Source of the DNA: Bacteroidales bacterium
GTDB taxonomy: Bacteria; Bacteroidota; Bacteroidia; Bacteroidales; F082
Assembly (NCBI GenBank): GCA_023229245.1
Contig: JALNZU010000002.1
Location: 169,083 to 233,082 of the forward strand
Length of the DNA: 64,000 nt
Direction: 5' to 3'
This document shows, one piece after another, positions 37,050-46,951 of this stretch. Below the pieces are notes generated by a model. It saw only the letters and a program-made list of their open reading frames with translations. It had not been told where the DNA came from and made no database searches. The translations under genes and the position numbers were made by a program. The first letter of the stretch is position 1, and each line of letters starts with the position of its first letter.

Positions 37050-37835
37050 TCATTCGGGTTTAATTTGCCTTTTGATTTTGGGTATAAGTTTTTTTCCTTC
37101 TTGATATCCTATTTCAAAAATATCCGCAGCATGTTCAAAATCAAACGTACCAAATGAACGGGCCTGAGGTGGATCGAACAACAAATGACAGTCTTTGAGT
37201 TGTGGTTGTACAGTATTTTGTACGGCAATAAACATAGAACGTTCTCCAACTTGTTTCATTGAATCAAATGCACGTTCCATTTCCTGTATGTGATTGGAGT
37301 TGCTTCCAACGACCATGCGTCCAGGTTTCTTCAGGCAACTGAGTGGCAGGTTCATGGTCAGGCCACCATCCACATAATATTGATCTCCTATCTTGACAGG
37401 CACAAAAACTACCGGAATAGACGAAGAAGCTACTACCACATCATACAAGGGGCCACTACTAATCAGTTCATTACGAGCGGTATTCAAATTAGTAACAGAT
37501 ACTATCAGCGGAATTTGAAGCGATTCAAAGCTATCTTCAGGAATATAGTGTTCCAATTGTTGGCGTAGTACTGTCAGAGAACCCAGACCGCCGTGCAGAC
37601 CTATCCATGAAGCAAGAGAAAAGAAACCGGGGAATTTAATTGCCCCTAACATATCATGTGGTTTCACTCCGGCACAATATAAAGCACCTACAATAGCGCC
37701 CATACTGGCACCTGAGATCAACTCCGGCTTGAGATTATCCTCATCCAAAGCTTGCAAAAACCCGGCATGAACTATACCCCTGGCTCCACCACCACTTAAC
37801 GCCAATGCAAATCCGGTAAACAGATTGGTTCCCAT
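37050..37835 (-). CDS. patatin-like phospholipase family protein
   Basis: 261 residues. The oxyanion loop GGGARG (15-20), the nucleophile S44 in GASMG and the catalytic D156 in VDGG form a complete Ser-Asp dyad. No signal peptide is seen, so it acts in the cytoplasm or on the inner leaflet, hydrolysing acyl esters of lipids. It is of the short bacterial RssA/YchK type. Alone on its strand. Confidence 0.92.
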   Translation of the reverse strand: MGTNLFTGFALALSGGGARGIVHAGFLQALDEDNLKPELISGASMGAIVGALYCAGVKPHDMLGAIKFPGFFSLASWIGLHGGLGSLTVLRQQLEHYIPEDSFESLQIPLIVSVTNLNTARNELISSGPLYDVVVASSSIPVVFVPVKIGDQYYVDGGLTMNLPLSCLKKPGRMVVGSNSNHIQEMERAFDSMKQVGERSMFIAVQNTVQPQLKDCHLLFDPPQARSFGTFDFEHAADIFEIGYQEGKKLIPKIKRQIKPE

Positions 37836-38266
37836 ATGTGAGAATTATACCCAAAGAATGATTTTAAAAGAATAAAGATACAAAATCCACATATATTCCA
37901 ATCGCTTCCATAAAAATATCGCTTTGATCCTATAACTTACGAGAGAACGAAACTGAATTCTTCTAACATAATCCTATGAGCTATACTAAGATCATCTGTT
38001 AAACCCCTGTCAAAGGTTTTTTCTACAATGATACCCCTTGCACAGTGTAGCTTTGCCTTACAGGACATTTAAAACACATGCAAGCAATCCGGGTTCCAAC
38101 TTTTTCAAACACAACAGGTTGGCACATATCACGAAACGAATCCAGGTCATCTTCTTTCAAAAATTGACACTATCCAAATTCTTTTATGAAAACGATTTTC
38201 TATTTGATCAAAATCAAGTCATAGGTGATATGCCGTATATTTGTCTGACAATTTAAGAAGCTACTA
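37836..38266. other. intergenic region
   Basis: 431 bases between divergent genes. It holds a TATATTTG element for the downstream gene; a 72-codon open frame at 38038-38256 looks accidental. Nothing else recognised. Confidence 0.5.
38236..38243 (+). promoter_or_regulatory. Bacteroidota-type -7 element
   Basis: TATATTTG, 23 bases before the phosphoethanolamine-transferase-like gene. Confidence 0.5.
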
Positions 38267-39862
38267 ATGGCTATCAATCACAAACTGTCGGAGATCAAAA
38301 CCGGGATACTATCCTTATTTCCATGGCAACTTACCTTACTTATTAATTATCCTCTGATATTGGGATTGATCGTGAACCATCCATTGGTTGATACCAGACT
38401 AATTGTCATTAATCTGCTCTATCAGTCAGTCTTTATGATCATAGTCAGGTTATTCAGGAGCAAGCTGTTATATCAAATTGGATTTGGAGTTTACGGGGTT
38501 ATCTCATTCATTGAAAGCCTGCATTGGATTATCATAAAAAGCCCTTTATCGCAGTCAAGTATTTTTATAGTAGCGGCAACCAATCTACAGGAAAGCTCAG
38601 ATTTTTTGAGCTTAAAGATTGGATTGAATATATTATTGCTTGTTCCTTTATTAATTCTCATGTATTTAGGTTGGAAACACAAGCCCTACTTCAGGTCATT
38701 TCCTTTTTCTGGTCTGTTCCAGAGTATTTTCATAGGTGTCTTTATCATTTTCATCATTGAGAATGCGGCAGGCGGTCGGTTAGTACGTAAAGGCATCCCA
38801 CATTTTGCTAAGGTTGTTAGCAGCTATCTGCAAGAACGTCAATTATTTCAGCAAGCTCAGGAGAGAAGCTTGATTCAGCTAACCAAAGCCCAAGCCAAGA
38901 TGAAACCATTGACAGTTGTCATGGTGTTTGGAGAATCGTCAAACAGAAGCCACTGGCATCTTTTTGGTCATCCACTTGAAACTACCCCACTTTTATCTAA
39001 GCGTGCTGACTTATATCTATTCGATAATGTAGTTTCAGCTTATTCCAACACCATTTCTTCTATACTAACCAGTCTATCGGAAAACACGGTAGATCATCAA
39101 TTGCCCATCGGTGAACAGAAAGATATTTTTGACATATTCAAATCTGCTGGCTACACTACATATTGGGTATCAAACCAGGCTCCGTTAGGGGTTTGGGAAA
39201 ATATGATCACAGTGTTCGCACACAAAGCCGATCATGAGATATTTGTCAATCTGGCTGCCAGCAGTTCGATGGAGTCTACGCTTACACGATCGTACGACGA
39301 GCTATTATTCAAACCGGTACAAAAAATATTGCAAGCCAATGATTCATTGCAACTTTTAATCGTACACACTATGGGCAATCATACTGCGTATCGAAAAAGG
39401 TATCCTCCAATATTTAACCGGTTTTCGGGTGCCGATAAAAAATCTCAAATCATTTCCGAATATCACAACAGCATCTTATATCATGATTATTTTTTAGATT
39501 CATTATTAAAGATAGTCGAACATCATACTAATTCAGTCGTTGTATATGCCTCTGATCATGGCGAAAACGTGTACGATGAACAAGGTGAATTAGGTCACAC
39601 CTTTGCCGGAAGGCTTCCAAAAGCAAATGTAGAGATTCCATTTTTTATCTGGTTATCTGATACCTACCGAAGTACAATGGATACAGCTGCAATCAAAAGC
39701 CGACGTGAGGCAGCTTATGTTACGGATAACCTGATACATACCTTGATTGACCTGGGAAAGATAGAAACGCCTTTATTGAATCCAGCTGCCAGCATATTGA
39801 ATCCAGCTTTTGATCCAAGTCGAAAACGAATATTGGAAGACGGATACGATTATGATGAGTAA
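38267..39862 (+). CDS. phosphoethanolamine transferase-like membrane sulfatase-fold protein
   Basis: 531 residues. Five or so N-terminal membrane segments (up to about 175) are followed by a periplasmic sulfatase/alkaline-phosphatase-fold domain. Metal and active-site motifs of the EptA/CptA family are visible: VMVFGESSNRSHW (about 220), SAYSNTISSILTSL with the candidate Thr nucleophile, HTMGNH, and YASDHGENVYDE...LGHTFAG. It should transfer phosphoethanolamine from phosphatidylethanolamine to lipid A or core sugar. The nearby heptose genes (45.6-46.7 kb) are a plausible source of acceptor. Confidence 0.86.
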   Translation: MAINHKLSEIKTGILSLFPWQLTLLINYPLILGLIVNHPLVDTRLIVINLLYQSVFMIIVRLFRSKLLYQIGFGVYGVISFIESLHWIIIKSPLSQSSIFIVAATNLQESSDFLSLKIGLNILLLVPLLILMYLGWKHKPYFRSFPFSGLFQSIFIGVFIIFIIENAAGGRLVRKGIPHFAKVVSSYLQERQLFQQAQERSLIQLTKAQAKMKPLTVVMVFGESSNRSHWHLFGHPLETTPLLSKRADLYLFDNVVSAYSNTISSILTSLSENTVDHQLPIGEQKDIFDIFKSAGYTTYWVSNQAPLGVWENMITVFAHKADHEIFVNLAASSSMESTLTRSYDELLFKPVQKILQANDSLQLLIVHTMGNHTAYRKRYPPIFNRFSGADKKSQIISEYHNSILYHDYFLDSLLKIVEHHTNSVVVYASDHGENVYDEQGELGHTFAGRLPKANVEIPFFIWLSDTYRSTMDTAAIKSRREAAYVTDNLIHTLIDLGKIETPLLNPAASILNPAFDPSRKRILEDGYDYDE

Positions 39863-39930
39863 GTATTAAGACATGCAATTCAAGTTTTGGACGCTTCCCT
39901 CCTACTTAAGTATAAGGAATCAGTAATATG

Positions 39931-41664
39931 CTATTCGGGGATCAGAAAGCGATCGCCAGTATCATCAATAATTATTTTCTTAAACTGATCGGGATAGTCC
40001 ACCCATTTAGGCGATTTCGGATAGCCCCATGGATTTCGGACAAACTCACCATCATGTTCATATTTGATATTACCATCTAAATATTTAACCAACAGGAACT
40101 CGCCCAACTCTTTCCATCGTTGGATTGTAAGATTAGCCATAGATGAGGAGAATTGAGTAATCAGGTTGATAGCGAGTTCAGGATCGTGGGCATATAGCTG
40201 GTCTGCTGCCAGATCAATTGCATTAGATTGCACGATAAATTTTTGTTCCAATTCATTTTGAACTTTTTTCAGGTCGGGCATCACCCGGTCGTAAAACAGA
40301 TATGTAAAATGTGCTACCCTATTAAACACCCAAAAAGCAGCATCATCTGTATAGGTCAGTATATCACCATATCCTTCTTTCCATGACTGTGGCACATTGT
40401 TTATTCCGCAATAAAAGGGCACATGCACTGATGGCCCGGCATCGTCCACACCAAACCATATGATCCCTCCAATAGGATCGGGTAGCCATGAACGCATCTG
40501 GCTCACATACGAAAACCCGGTTTGCTGGGTCACTGTAACCCGTTCATTCAGATATTCCCTGTCTTCATATTTCCATGTCAGAGGTCTCCAACGATAAGGC
40601 AGTCCAAATGGGCCTGCACCTGCATCTTTCGACATATCCAACTCAGTACCTTGCAGATAATCTCTCTTGAACTCAATCAGGTCGTGAGGGCTTAGTTTAC
40701 GATCTGGTTTGATAAACAAAGGCATGCGGTTGTCCAGATCATATCCGCAGGCATAATCCCAATAGGGCTCCATATGGTCTGATACATGATTAAACATACT
40801 CCAAACCCTTAGCTCACAAAAGCGGGCTGCCTCAAAATCAATAGGTGCATAGATATCGCTAAATGAAAAATCGGCTTCATCACCTTTGAAATAGCCTTTC
40901 GCCCGGGCAAAGTCAACCACGTCATGCGAATAGATCACTCTTACATCTTCTCCATTTAGCTTTTCCCACTGCCTGTCGGTGATAGATGTTTTTCCATCGG
41001 ACTTTGGGAATGTAGTAATGCGGGCATGGTTGGCATGAGCCGAGATATAACCGTCGGGTATGCGAACAGCAACCCAAACGGCGCCTTTATCCACATTTTT
41101 ATGTTGCCTTGATTTTTTATCTACCTGCAGATTAGTTCCTTTTCCAATGATCTCCATGATCCATACCTCGTTAGGATCGCCTATAGAGAACGACTCACCC
41201 GAGCTGGCATACCCATATTCTTCTACTAATTGAGCGATGAGCTGTATAGCTTCACGGGCCGTTTTAGTCCTTTCCAATACAAGGAACATCAACGCTCCGT
41301 AATCCATTATACCGGTGGTATCAACCAATTCACTTCTGCCTCCAAAAGTAGATTCGCCTATTGAAAGCTGATGTTCGTTCATGAATCCAATGGTTTGATA
41401 CGTATGCGACACCTGTGGAATTTGTCCTATTGGCCGGGCTGTACCACGATCATAAATAGTTACCATACTGCCGGCAGGCCAGTCGCGGGCAGGACGAAAA
41501 TATAACTCGCCATACCGTATATGCGAATCAGCAGCATAGCTGATCATAGTAGAACCATCAACAGAAGCACCTTTACTGACTAAATAGTTGGTACAGGAAA
41601 TCAAAGGATAATGTATCCACAACAAAGTGAACAGAATCAGTGAGCTAAAAAAAGTTTTCTTCAT
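39931..41664 (-). CDS. C69 family dipeptidase
   Basis: 577 residues. A signal peptide ends at Cys24 (SC-TNYLVSKGASVDGSTM). In this Ntn-hydrolase family the Cys exposed by cleavage is the nucleophile, so the protein is made active by export. YAADSHIRYGELYF and the AREAIQLIAQL region also fit peptidase U34/C69. It would cleave dipeptides in the periplasm. The C-terminal 65 or so residues have a decayed second copy at 61105-61345. Confidence 0.92.
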   Translation of the reverse strand: MKKTFFSSLILFTLLWIHYPLISCTNYLVSKGASVDGSTMISYAADSHIRYGELYFRPARDWPAGSMVTIYDRGTARPIGQIPQVSHTYQTIGFMNEHQLSIGESTFGGRSELVDTTGIMDYGALMFLVLERTKTAREAIQLIAQLVEEYGYASSGESFSIGDPNEVWIMEIIGKGTNLQVDKKSRQHKNVDKGAVWVAVRIPDGYISAHANHARITTFPKSDGKTSITDRQWEKLNGEDVRVIYSHDVVDFARAKGYFKGDEADFSFSDIYAPIDFEAARFCELRVWSMFNHVSDHMEPYWDYACGYDLDNRMPLFIKPDRKLSPHDLIEFKRDYLQGTELDMSKDAGAGPFGLPYRWRPLTWKYEDREYLNERVTVTQQTGFSYVSQMRSWLPDPIGGIIWFGVDDAGPSVHVPFYCGINNVPQSWKEGYGDILTYTDDAAFWVFNRVAHFTYLFYDRVMPDLKKVQNELEQKFIVQSNAIDLAADQLYAHDPELAINLITQFSSSMANLTIQRWKELGEFLLVKYLDGNIKYEHDGEFVRNPWGYPKSPKWVDYPDQFKKIIIDDTGDRFLIPE

Positions 41665-41716
41665 AAAAAGAGTTTAAACAGGTTAAAAAAAAGCAGACCT
41701 TCTTATAGTCGCCCGA

Positions 41717-41724
41717 CAAAAATA
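41717..41724 (-). promoter_or_regulatory. Bacteroidota-type -7 element
   Basis: TATTTTTG on the minus strand, 53 bases before the C69 peptidase start. Confidence 0.4.
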
Positions 41725-42164
41725 GAAAAGTCATACTTCAATCACAAAAAAATCAGGTAGCAGCTATGGGAGTCTATTTCATATAACAGGCGTAACCATT
41801 TGACTTGTTCCCTTTTGTTCAACAGTGCAATCAATGGTTGTTGCATTAGTTACTTCGGCATTGTAAAGCCTATTATACTTTAAAATGCGTACACACTTGA
41901 AGTCTGTGAAAGTTATTGAATTACAGTGTGATTCAGCTTACCCGCCCAATCTTATCCCACTTAATTAAACTAAATTTTCTACTTTTGCCGGTTTAATAAG
42001 GATCAGAGATCAGTTATCATACAGCTATTCTATGCGTTTTCATCAAACTACTGCTACTTTTTATAGTGTTCAACAGTTTGAGATCAGGTTTGATTGAATA
42101 ACATCTGATTTACTGAAATATAAATATGTGCTCTGTGTTATTGTTTTAATTTTATTATAAAGTG
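41725..42164. other. intergenic region before the mechanosensitive channel
   Basis: About 440 bases without a gene. A TACTTTTG element at 41980-41987 could start a long leader toward the channel gene. No hairpin or repeat recognised. Confidence 0.45.
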
Positions 42165-43442
42165 ATGTTTGAAAATCTTATCAATCTGTTTGAATCCATT
42201 TTAACAAAAGCTGGAGCTTCTGAACATATTGCTTCTCTAGGATCAGAGGCTATTGCATTTATCAGTCTTTTAGCGCTTTCGGTGGTGGTGTATTATGTCG
42301 TCTGGTTTATCATCAGTCGGACGCTCATAGTGTTCATCCATCGCACCAAGACCGATTTTGATGATATACTTGTTCAAAACAAGGTAATCGCACGTGCGAC
42401 CTATTTTGTACCAGCGCACATCATTCTCAGGCATGTAGCACATACTCTGCCCGGACATCCCGAAATAGCAGCTCTTATTCAGCAACTAACCGAGATATAT
42501 ATCACTTTCGTATGGATAATTTTTATCAATTCAATCATCTCCTCTTTATACGCTTACTATAATACGAAGGAAATATCCAAAAAAAGGCCAGCCAAAGGGT
42601 TAGAACAAGTGTTGAAAATTGTGGTATATTTCTTAGGTGGCTTATTGATAATTGCACAGTTATTCAACAGAGATATCTCAAATCTTTTTCTTGGATTAGG
42701 AACATTATCAGCTGTTTTGATGTTGATATTTAAGGATCCTATTTTAGGTTTTGTTGGTGGCATACAACTTTCTCTGAACAATATGGTAACCGTTGGCGAT
42801 TGGATCAGTATGCCAAAACACAACGCAGATGGAGATGTGTTGGAAATCAGCCTGACATCGGTAAAAGTACAAAACTGGGATAAGACCATCACTACCATAC
42901 CTACTTATACCTTAGTATCCGATTCATTTACTAATTGGCGAGGCATGGTACAATCGGGTGGAAGACGCATCAAGCGCTCGCTCTCAATTGATATGGACAG
43001 CGTCCGCTTTTGTACGCCCGAGATGTTGGAAAGATATGGCAAGTTCCAATTAGTCAGTCAGTATATATCGGACAGGGAAAAAGAGATCACCGAATATAAT
43101 CAATTGCATGGGATTGATACTTCTACGTTAGTAAACGGAAGGCGTCAGACTAATCTGGGTATTTTCAGGGCTTATGTTACAGCTTATCTGCGGTCACACT
43201 CGCGTATCCATCAGGATATGACTATCATGGCCCGACATCTGCAACCTACTGATAAAGGTATTCCTATTGAGTTGTATTTTTTCAGTAACCGTCAGGCCTG
43301 GACAGAATACGAGGATTTGCAAAGCGATATCTTCGACCATTTATTAGCCGTGATCCCTATGTTTGATCTGCAAGTGTTTCAGGTTCCGTCAGGTGCAAGC
43401 CTTGAAAAAGCTATTCGTAGCGCATGGATACAGAAATCCTGA
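42165..43442 (+). CDS. mechanosensitive ion channel, MscM/YbdG type
   Basis: 425 residues from the ATG at 42165 (a GTG lies one codon before). About five membrane segments; the pore-lining helix and beta domain read LGLGTLSAVLMLIFKDPILGFVGGIQLSLNNMVTVGDWI, the MscS core. The long extension between the beta domain and the C terminus (SLSIDMDSVRFCTPEML...LGIFRAYVTAYLRSH) is typical of the YbdG/MscM group. It protects against osmotic down-shock by releasing solutes. Confidence 0.93.
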   Translation: MFENLINLFESILTKAGASEHIASLGSEAIAFISLLALSVVVYYVVWFIISRTLIVFIHRTKTDFDDILVQNKVIARATYFVPAHIILRHVAHTLPGHPEIAALIQQLTEIYITFVWIIFINSIISSLYAYYNTKEISKKRPAKGLEQVLKIVVYFLGGLLIIAQLFNRDISNLFLGLGTLSAVLMLIFKDPILGFVGGIQLSLNNMVTVGDWISMPKHNADGDVLEISLTSVKVQNWDKTITTIPTYTLVSDSFTNWRGMVQSGGRRIKRSLSIDMDSVRFCTPEMLERYGKFQLVSQYISDREKEITEYNQLHGIDTSTLVNGRRQTNLGIFRAYVTAYLRSHSRIHQDMTIMARHLQPTDKGIPIELYFFSNRQAWTEYEDLQSDIFDHLLAVIPMFDLQVFQVPSGASLEKAIRSAWIQKS

Positions 43443-43500
43443 TCACTCAATTGATAACCCTTACTAGTATAGTCCAACTGATCTCAACAATAGACTTCTT

Positions 43501-44046
43501 TCATCCTCTTTTCAAATCAGCTTTTGCCAGTTGCGGTGTATTGTTCAGCAACTCATCAAGGGACTAAAAGTTCTATTCTGAATTTCAGTTGAGGTGGCTT
43601 ACTGTAGAGCTTATATTTTTCTATAAGCTCCGGGCTAAAGCTTACTCCTCCCAAGCCATAATGGGCAGTAGGCAGACAGGTAATAGTGGTATAGATAAGG
43701 ATGCCATATCCTTTCATCTGCCAGCTTAAACGCACCTGAATCTCATCCTAATAGCTCAATCGTAACGGGTACTGTAAAAGTCAACAAAGCGAAGATCGGA
43801 ATGTTTGACCTAATTAAATTTCCAGAATGCATTCAGGTTGATATAGTATGGAGAATAGGCAATGTCCTCCGAAAAGGCCTGTTGCAAGCTGGCATTTGGC
43901 AGGTAGGAAGCATAGTCCGCCAGAGTATTGATCTAGTAAATGCGTTCGTTCTTCTATTCAGCACGCTGCGCCAAAGTTTCACAGCTTATCAGAAAAGCGA
44001 TAAAGGTTAGAATAAACTCATGTGTTTTCGTTGCTTTCTGGTTCAT
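43501..44046 (-). pseudogene. decayed gene for a secreted protein
   Basis: Not open in any frame, but the minus strand keeps protein-like sequence in pieces. From an ATG at 44044-44046 it reads a signal peptide (MNQKATKTHEFILTF...CETLAQRA), then stops, then INTLADYASYLPNASLQQAF and FVDFYSTRYD. A frameshift leads to VRLSWQMKGYGILIYTTITC and YGLGGVSFSPELIEKYKLYS, and another to LDELLNNTPQLAKADLKRG before a final stop at 43501. Several TAG/TGA stops and at least two frameshifts show a long-inactive gene. The family is not recognised. Confidence 0.7.
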
Positions 44047-44096
44047 ACCTTCAACATATGCAGGGATTTGTATAGCTATTGATCTGTGTACAACAT

Positions 44097-45563
44097 CTAA
44101 TAATCTGCTGATACATCCTTTGATTGCCTACCTTTTGTACTGATCAGTATCAGACTTGTAAACATAATCAATCCATTGACAATAAGTATCTCAAATCCAA
44201 ATTTATATCCGTTGAACCATATTTCCGAGCGACTGCTTATCAAATAGCTGATCAAGGGTGAGAGTATCGCTATCCACGGGACCCATTTATCTTTCGATTG
44301 TCTTTTTGTAAATAATCCGAAAGCATACAATCCCAGAAGTGGCCCATAGGTGTATCCTGCTATAGTAAATAGTTGTGCAATCACCGCCTGATTGTTGATC
44401 TCTTTAAACACTACGATCATCAAAACGATCACTGTTGACATCATAAAATGTACCCTCATCCGAAGTCGCTTTGAAGCTTTATCTTCGCTTTTACCTTTGC
44501 CTAATATGTCAATCATAAAAGAGGTGGTAAGAGCAGTTATAGCACCATCGGCACTGGAATAGGCAGCCGCTATCAGTCCGATAAAGAATACAATAGCAGC
44601 GGTAGCACCAAAATGATTGACAGCCAGTATAGGAAACAGATCATCAGTTTGTGCAGGAATGGCGATACCAAATTCGGTGGCATACACATACAAGGCTCCT
44701 CCCAAGAACATAAACAGCAAATTGACTGGTACAAGCAGTAAACCTAAACTCATCATATTTTTTTGAGCATCGGCCAGAGTGCGGCAGCTGAGGTTTTTCT
44801 GCATCATATCCTGATCTAAGCCTGTCATCACTATAGTGATAAAGATACCGCTAAAGAACTGTTTTAGAAAAAAGGTGTTATCTCTCCAATCTGTTACCAC
44901 CATTTTGGTATATCCTGCATCTCTGATACGACCTATCAGCTGACCAAAATCCAAACCTAAATGCCTGGTGATGATAAAAAGTATGATCACTAAGGCTGAC
45001 AACATAAAGGTAGTCTGAAGAGTATCAGTCCATACAATAGTTTTAATTCCACCTCTGAAGGTGTATAAAGTAATCAGCAAAGCAAACATAAGGGCGTTGA
45101 GCCAGAATGGGATACCCCAATGATCGAAGATAAATATCTGTAGCACATTGACAACCAGAAACATTCGAAAAGAAGCACCTATGATACGCGAAAGGATAAA
45201 AAATGAAGCTCCTGTCTTATAGGAATAGGTACCAAACCGCTGGTTGAGATAGCTATAGATTGATATTAGGTTATATTTATAATATATAGGTAGTAAAATA
45301 CGGGTAATGACCAAATATCCCAGTATATATCCAAACACCACCATCATATAGCTAAAGCCCGAATCACCCACATATCCGGGCACACTGATAAAAGTCACAC
45401 CAGAAAGAGAAGCTCCTATCATTCCGTACGACACTACTATCCAGGGCGATTGACGGTTACCTATGAAATAATTAATATTGGAAGATTTTTTTGAAGTGAG
45501 ATACGAAATCCCGAACAAGCTAAGCGTATATAATAGGAAAATGCTGAATATCAGTATAGTCAT
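44097..45563 (-). CDS. sodium:solute symporter (SSS family)
   Basis: 488 residues, about 13 membrane segments. Family marks include NYFIGNRQSPWIVVSYGMIGASLSGVTFI near the N terminus, RGGIKTIVWTDTLQ, and AAAYSSADGAITALTTSFMIDI, the sodium-site helix. It takes up a solute with Na+. The substrate is open; the neighbours gmhB and gmhA lie upstream on the same strand (15-base gap), so a sugar or sialic-acid-like substrate is possible. Confidence 0.9.
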   Translation of the reverse strand: MTILIFSIFLLYTLSLFGISYLTSKKSSNINYFIGNRQSPWIVVSYGMIGASLSGVTFISVPGYVGDSGFSYMMVVFGYILGYLVITRILLPIYYKYNLISIYSYLNQRFGTYSYKTGASFFILSRIIGASFRMFLVVNVLQIFIFDHWGIPFWLNALMFALLITLYTFRGGIKTIVWTDTLQTTFMLSALVIILFIITRHLGLDFGQLIGRIRDAGYTKMVVTDWRDNTFFLKQFFSGIFITIVMTGLDQDMMQKNLSCRTLADAQKNMMSLGLLLVPVNLLFMFLGGALYVYATEFGIAIPAQTDDLFPILAVNHFGATAAIVFFIGLIAAAYSSADGAITALTTSFMIDILGKGKSEDKASKRLRMRVHFMMSTVIVLMIVVFKEINNQAVIAQLFTIAGYTYGPLLGLYAFGLFTKRQSKDKWVPWIAILSPLISYLISSRSEIWFNGYKFGFEILIVNGLIMFTSLILISTKGRQSKDVSADY

Positions 45564-45578
45564 ACTATTGAATCTTAT

Positions 45579-46130
45579 TTAGGTGCTAAGGTATAGTGCA
45601 AAATCATACAATGAATCGAACCTATAATCGGTTGTTGTTTCTATGGGCTCACTACCAATATACACACAGCACATTCCCATAGTTCTTCCAAACAGCATAT
45701 CCGATTCAGTATCACCCACCATGATCGCATGTGAGAATTTTATATCCGGAAAATCATTCAGGGCTTGTTCAGCCATTTTGGTACCTGGTTTGCGACAATT
45801 ATCAGGTTTATTTTGAAGATCAGTACAACTATAAATTTGGTCAATCCGGCCACCAGCTTTGCCTATCTCCTGCATCATATATTGATGAACCTCTTCAAGG
45901 TCATGCTCGCTCATCCTGCTTAGTCCAACTCCCTGCTGGTTGGTCACCACAAAAATATAATCAAATAAAGGTGCGAGCATCCTAAGTGCTTCACGGGCAT
46001 TCGGACAAAAGACAAATTCGTTTGGAGAACACACATAATCGTTGAGTAAGCGTATATTAATCACACCGTCGCGGTCTAAGAAAAGGGTTTTCCTGTCCTT
46101 AACTGTTGTTAGTATCTTTTTCTTTATCAA
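45579..46130 (-). CDS. gmhB: D-glycero-D-manno-heptose-1,7-bisphosphate 7-phosphatase family protein
   Basis: 183 residues, HAD-IIIA type. The nucleophile motif is FLDRDGVIN (about 17-25), followed by TNQQGVGLSRM and GDTESDM. The start codon is TTG at 46130, whose TTGA overlaps the TGA of gmhA by three bases, so translation is coupled; no ATG lies upstream of the catalytic motif. It removes the 7-phosphate in heptose synthesis for LPS core; histidinol phosphatase is the other activity of the family, but the gmhA neighbour favours heptose. Confidence 0.87.
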   Translation of the reverse strand: MIKKKILTTVKDRKTLFLDRDGVINIRLLNDYVCSPNEFVFCPNAREALRMLAPLFDYIFVVTNQQGVGLSRMSEHDLEEVHQYMMQEIGKAGGRIDQIYSCTDLQNKPDNCRKPGTKMAEQALNDFPDIKFSHAIMVGDTESDMLFGRTMGMCCVYIGSEPIETTTDYRFDSLYDFALYLST

Positions 46131-46693
46131 AGCGGGAAGAGTGTTTGCTCTATACGTTCACTCAATAAATGGCCAATAAGTATATGGGCTTCTTGTATGC
46201 GTGCCGTATGTGTGGAGGGGATATTGATAAGCAGATCAGCCCACTGTTTGAGTAGTCCGCCACCTTGACCTGTCATTGCAATGGTAAACAATCCCAACTC
46301 TTTGGCTGTTTTCAAAGCGGCTACTATATTGGGTGAATTGCCGGAAGTACTCAGTCCTATCAGTATATCGCCTTGTTTTCCCATTGCCTCGACTAAGCGG
46401 CTAAACACTGTCTCAAATCCATAATCATTAGCTACGGCAGTAAGGTAAGAGCTGTTCACATGTAGTGCTTCGGCAAATAAAGGAGGTCTGTCGTATGCGA
46501 ATCTGCCGCTCAGCTCAGCCGCAATATGTTGTGCATCGGCTGCACTGCCACCATTCCCACACAAAAGCACCTTTCCTCCATCCTGAAAAGTCTGGATACA
46601 ACTCTCCGCCGCTGCTTCAATACGGTTTAATAGTGGCGCATCCCTTAGTATCAGGTTTTTTACCTGTATAGACTCCAAAATACTCTGCTTCAT
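46127..46693 (-). CDS. gmhA: sedoheptulose 7-phosphate isomerase
   Basis: 188 residues, SIS domain. The signature CGNGGSAADAQHIAAELSGRF and later ILIGLSTSGNSPNIVAALKTA are those of GmhA, which makes D-glycero-D-manno-heptose 7-phosphate from sedoheptulose 7-phosphate, first step of ADP-heptose synthesis. It overlaps gmhB downstream. The kinase/adenylyltransferase (hldE) is not in the window. Confidence 0.93.
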   Translation of the reverse strand: MKQSILESIQVKNLILRDAPLLNRIEAAAESCIQTFQDGGKVLLCGNGGSAADAQHIAAELSGRFAYDRPPLFAEALHVNSSYLTAVANDYGFETVFSRLVEAMGKQGDILIGLSTSGNSPNIVAALKTAKELGLFTIAMTGQGGGLLKQWADLLINIPSTHTARIQEAHILIGHLLSERIEQTLFPL

Positions 46694-46710
46694 CAGACGA
46701 GTTTTTGCAG

Positions 46711-46718
46711 CAAAAGTA
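46711..46718 (-). promoter_or_regulatory. Bacteroidota-type -7 element of gmhAB
   Basis: TACTTTTG on the minus strand, only 17 bases before the gmhA start, which would give a very short leader. Confidence 0.45.
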
Positions 46719-46929
46719 GTGAATTGCGATCAAAATTGCAGCATAGATATTCCGACCTGACAGATACGATTTACACTCATGATACTGTCCCTTTTTGAGC
46801 TCTTTTCACAGATAATACTAGCCCATTGCAGATAACGTATCAAAAGGCATACTATACTATACTGTTATTCAGTTGATTGTAAAAAGTATTTTTTTTATTC
46901 AGAATAGGCTCATACGCATATAAAACGAA

Positions 46930-46937
46930 TATTTTTG
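46930..46937 (+). promoter_or_regulatory. Bacteroidota-type -7 element
   Basis: TATTTTTG, 14 bases before the DUF486 gene; again a near-leaderless arrangement. Confidence 0.4.
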
Positions 46938-46951
46938 CCAAAATTTGTGCG

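Noticed and set aside
38038..38256. 72-codon plus-strand frame before the phosphoethanolamine-transferase-like gene
   Set aside because: Overlaps the promoter-like element of the real gene and has no protein-like pattern.
43801..44143. Two overlapping plus-strand frames (69 and 67 codons)
   Set aside because: Antisense to the decayed minus-strand gene, which explains the sequence better.
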